A stretch of DNA of 5,186 bases from Elusimicrobiota bacterium (GTDB lineage Bacteria > Elusimicrobiota > Elusimicrobia > 2-02-FULL-39-32), in NCBI GenBank assembly GCA_023249835.1, contig JAHFBY010000171.1:1-5186 (forward strand). Reading direction: 5' to 3'. The notes below the pieces were generated by a model. That model was not told where the DNA came from, made no database searches, and saw nothing but the letters and a program-made list of their open reading frames with translations. The translations under genes were made by a program, and so were the position numbers. Position 1 is the stretch's first letter. Each line of letters begins with the position of its first letter. Positions 1 to 5,186 of this stretch are shown piece by piece.

Positions 1-290
1 TTTACCGCACTGTTTGGGAAGTTCCGCAGCGCGCCTTAGTGGACATGGCCGCCGATCGCGGACCCTATATTGACCAAAGCCAATCTTTAAACCTTTTCAT
101 GGCTTCTCCGTCCATTGGCAAACTCTCCTCTATGTATATGCACGCTTGGAAGAGCGGTTTAAAAACCACTTATTATCTGCGGTCTCGCCCGGCAACGCGC
201 ATTTCCAAAACCACGGTGAACGCAAGCGCCAACTCCGAGGCCGTGACCTGCTCGCTGGAAAATCCGGAAAGCTGCGAAGCTTGCCAATGA
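1..290 (+). CDS. nrdA: Ribonucleoside-diphosphate reductase, large (alpha) subunit, C-terminal fragment
   Basis: This is the last 95 residues of the catalytic subunit of class I ribonucleotide reductase, which reduces ribonucleoside diphosphates in the cytoplasm; the gene runs off the left edge, and the reading frame begins at base 3. Seen directly: the family block VWEVPQRALVDMAADRG followed by IDQSQSLNLF, then a KTTYYLRSRPA segment whose adjacent tyrosines (bases 171-176) match the Tyr730/Tyr731 radical-transfer pair of the E. coli enzyme. The tail ends in ESCEACQ, a C-X2-C pair (bases 273-275 and 282-284) in the place of the redox shuttle cysteines that re-reduce the active site. As I recall the families, this tail is closer to eukaryotic RRM1 (SLEN...C-X2-C) than to the C-X4-C tail of E. 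coli NrdA. The stop codon TGA overlaps the nrdB start as ATGA, which points to translational coupling. Identification is firm; class Ia is inferred from the NrdB partner. Confidence 0.96.
   Translation, partial: YRTVWEVPQRALVDMAADRGPYIDQSQSLNLFMASPSIGKLSSMYMHAWKSGLKTTYYLRSRPATRISKTTVNASANSEAVTCSLENPESCEACQ
287..290 (+). promoter_or_regulatory. ATGA stop/start overlap coupling nrdA and nrdB
   Basis: The nrdB ATG (287-289) and the nrdA TGA (288-290) share bases. The preceding stretch has no good purine-rich ribosome binding site at normal spacing, so nrdB is probably translated by ribosomes that have just finished nrdA, which would keep the two subunits in step. Confidence 0.75.
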
Positions 291-1312
291 ACAGCGCTGC
301 CAACAAAAAGGATTTTATTCTTAGTCCCGGATTTAACCTAACTCTGCGGCCTATGCGCTATCCGGTGTTTTTTGAAATGTATAAAAACGCCATTAAAAAT
401 ACTTGGACTGTGGAAGAGATTGATTTTTCTTCCGATATCCCGGACTTAACGCGGCGCATGTCCCCCTCTGAACGGCACCTGATCCACCGACTTGTGGCTT
501 TCTTTGCCACCGGCGACTCCATTGTTTCTAATAATTTGGTTTTAAACCTTTACCAACACATCAATTCGCCCGAAGCGCGAATGTATTTGTCGCGCCAACT
601 TTATGAAGAAGCGCTCCACGTACAATTTTACCTTACCCTGCTGGACAACTACATCCCTGACATGGAAGAACGCGAACAAGCGTTTCAAGCTATTGAAACC
701 ATCCCCTCCATTCGTAAAAAAGGAGAGTTTTGTTTCAAATGGATCGATTCTATCTATGGACTGCAGTCCATCCGCACACGAGCAGACCAGAAATCGTTTT
801 TATTAAATTTAATCTGCTTTGCTTGTTGTATCGAAGGCCTCTTTTTCTTTGGCGCGTTCGCTTACGTCTATTTCCTACGCTCCAAAGGGTTTTTAAATGG
901 TCTGGCCGCAGGAACCAATTGGGTGTTTAGAGACGAAAGCGGACACATTGAGTTTGCCCTAGAAGTAATTCGTACCGTGCGCCGGGAAGACCCTGAACTT
1001 TTTGATTTGGAACTACAACAACAAATTATTGACATGATGAAAGAAGCGGTTGACTGTGAAATGCAGTTTGCCGAAGATGTCTTATCTCTGGGAGTGGCGG
1101 GGCTCTCTAAAATCGATATGCGCGGCTACTTAGAATACGTGGCAGACCGGCGTTTAGCATCTTTGGGCCTTTCGCCCGTATTTGGCTCAAAAAATCCTTT
1201 TATATTTATGGAGTTTCAAGACGTGCAGGAGTTATCCAACTTTTTTGAGCGCCGCGTCTCGGCTTACCAGGTGGGAGTCACCGGAAAAGTTAATTTTGAG
1301 GAGGACTTTTAA
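287..1312 (+). CDS. nrdB: Ribonucleoside-diphosphate reductase, small (beta, R2) subunit
   Basis: The 341-residue radical-generating subunit partners NrdA and houses the dinuclear metal site and stable radical. By comparison with E. coli R2, all key residues are visible: radical-path Trp40 (NTWTVEEID), ligands Asp77 (TGDSIVSNN), Glu108 and His111 (EEALH), Glu183 (CIEGLFFF), Glu217 and His220 (FRDESGH), with Asp216 alongside. Tyr115 sits four residues after His111, where the tyrosyl radical forms; Chlamydia-type class Ic enzymes have Phe there and Glu at the Asp77 position, so a class Ia-like tyrosyl cofactor is inferred. Tyr327 (SAYQVG) matches the C-terminal radical-path tyrosine, and the NFEEDF tail resembles the peptide that docks on the large subunit. 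The segment ADRRLASLGL...NPF.FME...NFFERRVSAYQ resembles RRM2. The ATG at 287 was chosen because it overlaps the nrdA stop and gives the usual family length; the frame stays open upstream to 146 but only inside nrdA. No clear ribosome binding site precedes it, so coupling is likely. Confidence 0.97.
   Translation: MNSAANKKDFILSPGFNLTLRPMRYPVFFEMYKNAIKNTWTVEEIDFSSDIPDLTRRMSPSERHLIHRLVAFFATGDSIVSNNLVLNLYQHINSPEARMYLSRQLYEEALHVQFYLTLLDNYIPDMEEREQAFQAIETIPSIRKKGEFCFKWIDSIYGLQSIRTRADQKSFLLNLICFACCIEGLFFFGAFAYVYFLRSKGFLNGLAAGTNWVFRDESGHIEFALEVIRTVRREDPELFDLELQQQIIDMMKEAVDCEMQFAEDVLSLGVAGLSKIDMRGYLEYVADRRLASLGLSPVFGSKNPFIFMEFQDVQELSNFFERRVSAYQVGVTGKVNFEEDF
1298..1304 (+). promoter_or_regulatory. Strong ribosome binding site for the 1314 gene, inside the nrdB tail codons
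   Basis: GAGGAGG lies 9 bases before the ATG at 1314 and decides that start over upstream in-frame candidates, which extend back to 1182 but lie inside nrdB. The same bases encode Glu338, Glu339 and the first base of Asp340 of the NrdB tail, so one stretch serves both a protein-docking peptide and translation initiation of the next gene. Confidence 0.85.
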
Positions 1313-1313
1313 G

Positions 1314-2405
1314 ATGAGCAATGATCACCATGAAGTCATTGACTACGAAAAGTTAGTCAACGACTACAACGATTCATTGAACAGCGTTTTGCGCGGGTTT
1401 CGGCCAAAATATGACTTTTTGGAGCTCTGGGTACCGGACGCTAACCCCATTTCCAGCGTAAAAAATTTGGTGGAGTCCGCGATCAATCAAGGGCATTGCG
1501 CTGTTTCTCTTTTTTTCAGCGCCGAGGTTTTAGAACAAATTAACTTTGACGCCCTTTGCAAAGAGATGAAATCTTACGGCCCCATTGAACAGGAATCAAC
1601 CGCCGGCGGCAAAACAATCCATTTAAACCGCATCGAGGGCAAAATCAAATCCAGCGAGATGATCGATCCTCTCTATAAAGAAAACATCATTGAACTTTAC
1701 GAATCTTTGGCGCATCAGGGTTCTATTTTAGAAGACGGAGACAACCTCCTCATCCGCTCCACGACCGAAGGCGTGAGCCTGTTCGGCGCGGTGCACGTAG
1801 CCAGCCACACCATCCACCGCGCCCGGTTCAGCGGAACCAACCGCACGGTGGAAGCAGCGCTCCTAGAAGGACTCTGCCGCATCATCGAAGGACTGCCGAT
1901 TCAAGAAGCCGCGGACCACGGTTTAATAAAGTTAGAATATATGCTCCGGGATAAGTCCCAGGCGCGCGGGGTCAAAGGGATTGCCAATGTTTTCAATTAT
2001 CCCCCCATATTTAAAATGGCACAAACCCTTGTGCGCGACCTATTTGCCACCTATATCAAAAAAACGGGTTACAAAGTAGTGGACAATTTCTATCATCCCG
2101 CGATTTCACAAAAGTGGAAGGCTCTGCCTGAATCGGACAAATCAGAAGCCGTGACCAAGGTTTTTGAACATTTATTAAAAAAAGAGGGCGGCCCTTACGG
2201 CAAGTATGCCGTGACGCTAAACATTCTGGGCATTGAACTGCACCGCCGGATCAATATAAACATCCAAGGAGAGCTCCCCGCGGAAACGCGCGCCGCTCTT
2301 TATATGGATTTTGAAAAAGAATTACGCAAAGAACTGGAGCCAAGCATCGAGGTGTTCTCGCAAAACATCAAAGACCATAACGCCATTCGGCGCGCGATAT
2401 CATAA
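1314..2405 (+). CDS. Unrecognised 363-residue protein with a putative cysteine-less IscU/NifU-like middle domain
   Basis: I do not recognise this gene as a named family. The start ATG follows a strong ribosome binding site and lies one base after nrdB. Three parts can be seen. Residues 1-120 are an unassigned soluble alpha/beta-looking region. Residues about 121-250 line up by eye with the IscU/NifU N-terminal scaffold: YKENIIELYE matches the opening helix, IHRARFSG matches the IEDARF strand, and LLEGLCRIIEGLPIQEA matches the helix plus K-G-K-S/T-L-D-E-A turn. The three cluster-binding cysteines of IscU (Cys37, Cys63, Cys106) are not at the matching places; the whole protein has only Cys62, Cys82 and Cys188. 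Residues 250-363 are an unassigned, charged and largely helical tail. There is no signal peptide or membrane segment. Its pairing with the following radical SAM gene suggests a partner, carrier or substrate-binding role, which is inference only. The fold call needs profile or structure comparison; that this is a real gene is nearly certain. Confidence 0.9.
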   Translation: MSNDHHEVIDYEKLVNDYNDSLNSVLRGFRPKYDFLELWVPDANPISSVKNLVESAINQGHCAVSLFFSAEVLEQINFDALCKEMKSYGPIEQESTAGGKTIHLNRIEGKIKSSEMIDPLYKENIIELYESLAHQGSILEDGDNLLIRSTTEGVSLFGAVHVASHTIHRARFSGTNRTVEAALLEGLCRIIEGLPIQEAADHGLIKLEYMLRDKSQARGVKGIANVFNYPPIFKMAQTLVRDLFATYIKKTGYKVVDNFYHPAISQKWKALPESDKSEAVTKVFEHLLKKEGGPYGKYAVTLNILGIELHRRININIQGELPAETRAALYMDFEKELRKELEPSIEVFSQNIKDHNAIRRAIS

Positions 2406-2407
2406 AC

Positions 2408-2413
2408 AAGGAG
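2408..2413 (+). promoter_or_regulatory. Ribosome binding site of the radical SAM gene
   Basis: AAGGAG sits 8 bases before the ATG at 2422 and just after the stop of the preceding gene. It supports that start over in-frame codons further upstream that overlap the previous gene (to 2311) and over the ATG at 2434. Confidence 0.85.
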
Positions 2414-2421
2414 ACACCGTT

Positions 2422-3549
2422 ATGTCATCGAGCATGGAAGATTTTTCCGAAAAACTAATTCTGGACGGGACCAAGATCGGCTGGCACCTGGACCGAGTTA
2501 AAGCTTGGGAACGCGGCGAACGGATCGCGCCCATAACAATTGACATGGCTTTGACCCGAGCCTGCAATTACGCCTGCCACTTCTGTTACGCCATGCTGCA
2601 AGAAAACGACCGCCAGGTCATTACCAAAGAGGTCATGTTTAACTTTTTAGAAGACTGCGCGGAAATCGGCGTCAAAGGGATCAGTTTCGTTTCCGATGGG
2701 GAAAGTACCATCTCTCCGGCTTTTGTTGATTCCGTAGTCAAAGGTTCGCAACTGGGCATCTCCATGGCCGTGGGGACCAACGGCGTCGTGCTCACGCGCA
2801 ACAAACTGGAAGCCATCCTCCCGCACCTCACTTATTTGCGCATCAACATTTCGGCCGGAGAGCCCGCACGCTATGCGGAAATCATGGGCGTTAAAGAGCA
2901 GTGGTTCCACCAAGTCTGCCAAAACATCCGCGACATGGTCGACATTAAGAAAAAGAATAAACTAAACGTCACCATCGGCTTACAGATGGTCCTCATGCCT
3001 CAATACGAAGATCAGATCATTCCTCTGGCCAAGTTGGGCAAAGAGTTGCGTCCGGACTATCTGGTCATCAAACACTGCTCTGATAACGAAGACGGGGACT
3101 TGGGCGTGGAGTACGGCAAATATAAAGCGCTTTATGACAAACTACACGAAGCCGAAAACTATTCTGACAACGAGTACCAGGTAACGGTCAAATGGTCTAA
3201 GATTCAAGCCGAGGGCAAACGTACCTACCAACGCTGTTTCGGCGCTCCTTTTATGATTCAGATGTCGGGTTCAGGTCTAATTGCGCCCTGCGGCATGCTT
3301 TTTAACGAACGCTACAAAAAGTTCCATATCGGGAACATCGTTACCCATCGCTTTAAGGACATTTTTTATTCCGACCGCTACTGGGAAGTAATGAACTACC
3401 TTGCCTCTCCTGAATTCAACGCGCAAAAAATGTGCGGATCGCTTTGCCTGCAACACAAGGTTAACGAAACTTTAGACGCCCATATTAAAGGTAAAATTAA
3501 CCTGGCGCAGCCGCAAGGAAACATGCCCCAGCATATTAACTTTGTTTAA
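2422..3549 (+). CDS. Radical SAM protein with SPASM/twitch-like C-terminal auxiliary iron-sulfur site
   Basis: A 375-residue radical SAM enzyme, expected to cleave S-adenosylmethionine at a [4Fe-4S] cluster to make a 5'-deoxyadenosyl radical. The cluster motif CNYACHFC is Cys48, Cys52 and Cys55. The SAM-binding GGE region is present in variant form as SDGES (residues 91-95), followed by the VGTNGVVLT strand (117-125). The C-terminus carries a second cysteine set: Cys272, then Gly285 and Cys290 (C-X12-G-X4-C), then Cys338 and Cys342 (C-X3-C), with a HIGNI....FKDIFYSDRYWEVM stretch typical of SPASM and twitch domains between them. Four cysteines suggest a single auxiliary cluster rather than the two of full SPASM proteins. 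Relatives act on peptides, proteins or small molecules, so the substrate cannot be read off. No precursor peptide gene is visible nearby. It follows the IscU-like gene by 16 bases and is probably the last gene of the nrdAB unit. Wobble positions look more G+C-rich than in nrdB, a visual impression. Family call firm; function unknown. Confidence 0.95.
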   Translation: MSSSMEDFSEKLILDGTKIGWHLDRVKAWERGERIAPITIDMALTRACNYACHFCYAMLQENDRQVITKEVMFNFLEDCAEIGVKGISFVSDGESTISPAFVDSVVKGSQLGISMAVGTNGVVLTRNKLEAILPHLTYLRINISAGEPARYAEIMGVKEQWFHQVCQNIRDMVDIKKKNKLNVTIGLQMVLMPQYEDQIIPLAKLGKELRPDYLVIKHCSDNEDGDLGVEYGKYKALYDKLHEAENYSDNEYQVTVKWSKIQAEGKRTYQRCFGAPFMIQMSGSGLIAPCGMLFNERYKKFHIGNIVTHRFKDIFYSDRYWEVMNYLASPEFNAQKMCGSLCLQHKVNETLDAHIKGKINLAQPQGNMPQHINFV

Positions 3550-3580
3550 CTAGCTCACTTTATAGCGCGCGAACCCTAAC

Positions 3581-3595
3581 ATAAAATCATTTTAT
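3581..3595. repeat. Perfect AT-rich palindrome between the radical SAM gene and the lipoprotein gene
   Basis: ATAAAATCATTTTAT is a perfect 7-base inverted repeat around a single central C, followed by a short T run (to 3599). It could be an operator for the downstream gene. A hairpin terminator is less likely, because the arms hold no G or C and the one-base centre would force some pairs open. No GC-rich terminator was found after the radical SAM gene. Confidence 0.4.
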
Positions 3596-3603
3596 TTTTC
3601 CCA

Positions 3604-3632
3604 TTGATCTTATAACGTTCCTATGTTATATC
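3604..3632 (+). promoter_or_regulatory. Candidate sigma-70 promoter for the lipoprotein gene
   Basis: TTGATC (3604-3609, 4 of 6 to TTGACA) is separated by 17 bases from TATATC (3627-3632, 4 of 6 to TATAAT). It lies about 47 bases before the lipoprotein start in AT-rich DNA, the only sizeable gap in the window. An overlapping alternative -10 is TATGTT (3622-3627). The assignment rests on spacing and position; the boxes are ordinary matches that AT-rich DNA can give by chance. Confidence 0.4.
3611..3630. repeat. Inverted repeat lying within the candidate promoter
   Basis: TATAAC (3611-3616) and GTTATA (3625-3630) are perfect 6-base arms separated by 8 bases. The dyad covers the spacer and the -10 region of the candidate promoter, where a dimeric repressor would typically bind. 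This is the only support for regulation, and no regulator gene is in the window. Confidence 0.35.
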
Positions 3633-3678
3633 AACTTTGCGGACCTTTCGCGCAAATCTGATTTAAAGAGTAGGCTGC

Positions 3679-5064
3679 ATGCGCAGAAAATTCACCTTGG
3701 GTTTAATCTTCACTGCTGTTGCCGTAGCGCTTTACGCTGCTGGATGCGGACTAAAAATGCCCGCTATAATTCAACATAACCTTTGGGACCAAGCGCGTCC
3801 GCTTTCTACTCCCCCCGACTACCATTTACTATTGGTATGGAAAGAAGGTGAAAAGTCAACTGACCCGCCATTGGCGCACCCCGAAACCTTGGTTCACCTC
3901 CTAGCCAAAGAATATGAGGAAAAAGGCGCTGGCCATATGCTCTCATGGCAAATCGTAGATGACCTTAGCGCTATTGAACCTTTGCTTAGCGTTTGGCGGC
4001 CGGAAATTCCTGTGTTATTCTTAGATGCGCGCTTTAAACTAAATTGTACCACCCAAACTTTGAGCGCTTCGCTCTCGGGCATTATCCGCTTCCAGCCCTT
4101 CCTCTATGACACTACTTTAGAAAAAACAAACGGCGAATCAAAAATTGAACGCCAAACGCAATCTAATGTTATTTCCCGCGCCGTTATCCAAGATTGGGTT
4201 AATAAAGATGAGCCTCAACTCTACGCTGATTTTATAAAAGACATTGTCAAACAAATGCCGGCCTTAGAAAAACATGCAAGCATTCTACAACTTTATAACG
4301 GAAAATCGTCTCCTCTGCAACAAGCCTACCAGTTAGCTCAACAAGGCAATTGGGGTAAAGCCACAAAGATTTGGACGCAGGAATTAGCGCGCGATCAAGG
4401 GAACCGTCAAATCGCGCACAATTTAAGCATAGCCGCGGAAATGAACGCTGATTGGAAAGAGGCTTTAGCCTATTTGAAGAAAGGAAGGCGCACCCAAACA
4501 AAAGGTCTGTTAGATACCCTTATCGGCCCAAACATTGTTTCCCAGCGCGAAGAATCTCTGCAAGGTTTATCAACGCTAAAGGACAACTCAAGCCGCAGCG
4601 TTACCCTCCTACCTAAAACCAAAGTCGCCGTGTTACTTTTGAAAAATATGACCACTGATCTAGAGGCTAACTCCATTATTCAGGAAGCGTTGGTCGGGGC
4701 TGTGGCAAACGCAGGGTTTAGCGTAATACCGTTTAAAGAGGTGGAAACAATATTGCGCCAAAATGGGTTTTCAAGCGGCGACCAATTTCATTCCACAAGC
4801 CCAAAGCTGCTCGGACAACTGGTAGGCGCTGACTTTCTGGTCATGGGGCAGGTGGAAGAGTTCAGCAACATCCCCGTACAAGTAGCGCAAACATCTTTAA
4901 GCCTCGTTTACTCGCCAGAAAACAAAACCGTTTATTCTCAATCCTTTCACGTTATCAACGTTCAGAAAAAAGGCGATGATTTTGGCCAAGGCCTCAAAGG
5001 AGAATGCAACGGCATTGCCGCGCGCTTTGTGCGCGCTTGGCCAATAACCGAATCAAAAAAATAA
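3679..5064 (+). CDS. Lipoprotein with TPR-like part and C-terminal GNA1162/DUF799-like domain
   Basis: A 461-residue predicted lipoprotein. The N-terminus has a basic MRRK, a hydrophobic stretch (residues 5-21) and a lipobox-like AAGC, so Cys23 is the likely lipidated first residue of the mature protein; Ala rather than Leu at -3 is a slightly weak match. Residues 24-200 are unassigned. Residues about 211-271 read as two TPR-like helical pairs (AYQLAQQGNWGKATKIW, then AHNLSIAAEMNADWKEALAYL). Residues about 314-455 (TKVAVLLLKNMTTDLEA, then GFSVIPFKEVETILRQNGF, then LLGQLVGADFLVMGQVEEF) resemble the GNA1162/DUF799 lipoprotein family, whose fold is related to the TolB N-terminal and CsgG-type envelope domains. 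A role in an envelope assembly or export complex is inferred. The ATG at 3679 is chosen for the signal peptide; AAAGAG at 3665-3670 is a modest ribosome binding site. It is separated from the nrd unit by a promoter-like gap and converges with the next gene. Confidence 0.9.
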   Translation: MRRKFTLGLIFTAVAVALYAAGCGLKMPAIIQHNLWDQARPLSTPPDYHLLLVWKEGEKSTDPPLAHPETLVHLLAKEYEEKGAGHMLSWQIVDDLSAIEPLLSVWRPEIPVLFLDARFKLNCTTQTLSASLSGIIRFQPFLYDTTLEKTNGESKIERQTQSNVISRAVIQDWVNKDEPQLYADFIKDIVKQMPALEKHASILQLYNGKSSPLQQAYQLAQQGNWGKATKIWTQELARDQGNRQIAHNLSIAAEMNADWKEALAYLKKGRRTQTKGLLDTLIGPNIVSQREESLQGLSTLKDNSSRSVTLLPKTKVAVLLLKNMTTDLEANSIIQEALVGAVANAGFSVIPFKEVETILRQNGFSSGDQFHSTSPKLLGQLVGADFLVMGQVEEFSNIPVQVAQTSLSLVYSPENKTVYSQSFHVINVQKKGDDFGQGLKGECNGIAARFVRAWPITESKK

Positions 5065-5069
5065 TGATT

Positions 5070-5186
5070 TTATACTTTGGTTGAACCATTACGCCAACGG
5101 ATCATTTCTAAAGCGTTGTCCATTAAACGGAAAATGTCCGGCGCTAAATGCTCAATGCGATTGCGGACCTGTTGGTGCACAGCGCT
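5070..5186 (-). CDS. C-terminal fragment of an unrecognised minus-strand gene
   Basis: Read on the minus strand, bases 5186 to 5070 give an open frame of 38 residues ending in TAA, containing VRNRIEHLAPDIFRLMDN and ending WRNGSTKV. The start lies beyond the right edge. The composition looks protein-like, with an amphipathic helix around EHLAPDIFRLMDNALEMIRW and no low-complexity runs. The stop lies 5 bases from the lipoprotein stop in a tail-to-tail arrangement, which is the usual packing of real convergent genes. The family is not recognised and no function is offered. With only 38 residues visible, a chance open frame cannot be excluded. Confidence 0.6.
   Translation of the reverse strand, partial: SAVHQQVRNRIEHLAPDIFRLMDNALEMIRWRNGSTKV

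Noticed and set aside
146..286. Open upstream extension of the nrdB frame
   Set aside because: It lies wholly inside nrdA in another frame, adds residues with no RNR small-subunit similarity, and the ATG at 287 gives the normal family length with an ATGA overlap.
600..930. Forward open frames at 603-806 and 730-930
   Set aside because: Both are shadow readings within the metal-binding core of nrdB, with no independent start signal or domain.
1182..1313. Open upstream extension of the 1314 gene frame
   Set aside because: It runs inside the conserved nrdB 3' end, while the ATG at 1314 has a strong, well-spaced ribosome binding site.
2586..2922. Two minus-strand open frames (2586-2831 and 2647-2922)
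   Set aside because: They lie opposite the radical SAM core, look like out-of-frame readings of it, and have no ribosome binding site or recognisable motif.
3550..3678. Small peptide gene as a possible substrate precursor for the radical SAM enzyme
   Set aside because: I looked for a start codon with a ribosome binding site and a sensible peptide in this gap and saw none; the region is better explained as regulatory.
3894..4676. Three minus-strand open frames opposite the lipoprotein gene
   Set aside because: Short, overlapping a well-supported gene, with compositions typical of antisense readings and no start signals.
5051..5075. Intrinsic terminator at the convergent junction
   Set aside because: The inverted repeat has 5-base arms with one G/C pair and an A/T-rich 9-base loop, too weak to call a terminator.

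Overview
The window reads as a chromosomal stretch of a Gram-negative-type bacterium of moderate G+C (estimated by eye, somewhat under 50%). The envelope type is inferred from an outer-envelope style lipoprotein with a GNA1162-like domain. No RNA gene, transposon, CRISPR array or phage gene is visible, and the taxon cannot be fixed from this sequence alone. The ribonucleotide reductase genes are of the class I, RRM1/RRM2-like kind found in several bacterial phyla.

Layout. Bases 1-290 are the 3' end of nrdA (large subunit of class I ribonucleotide reductase). It overlaps nrdB (287-1312, small subunit) by an ATGA stop/start. One base after nrdB, and served by a strong ribosome binding site inside the last nrdB codons, comes an unrecognised 363-residue gene (1314-2405). 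Its middle part looks like a cysteine-less IscU/NifU-type scaffold fold. Sixteen bases later starts a 375-residue radical SAM enzyme with a C-terminal, four-cysteine SPASM/twitch-like auxiliary cluster site (2422-3549). All four genes point the same way with almost no gaps, so they look like one transcription unit.

Bases 3550-3678 are a 129-base AT-rich intergenic region with two perfect inverted repeats and a candidate sigma-70 promoter. It precedes a 461-residue lipoprotein (3679-5064) built from a lipobox signal peptide, an unrecognised N-terminal part, a TPR-like helical part and a C-terminal GNA1162/DUF799-like domain. The window ends in the C-terminus of an unrecognised minus-strand gene (5070-5186), which converges on the lipoprotein with a 5-base gap.

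How the genes may work together. NrdA and NrdB form the enzyme that reduces ribonucleotides to deoxyribonucleotides; every radical-chain and metal-ligand residue that can be checked is present. The gene pair that follows (IscU-like protein plus radical SAM enzyme) is the part of most interest. Its position after nrdB and its tight spacing suggest co-expression with the reductase and with each other, but the substrate of the radical SAM enzyme and the job of its partner are not known from the sequence. The lipoprotein and the minus-strand gene appear to be separate units.
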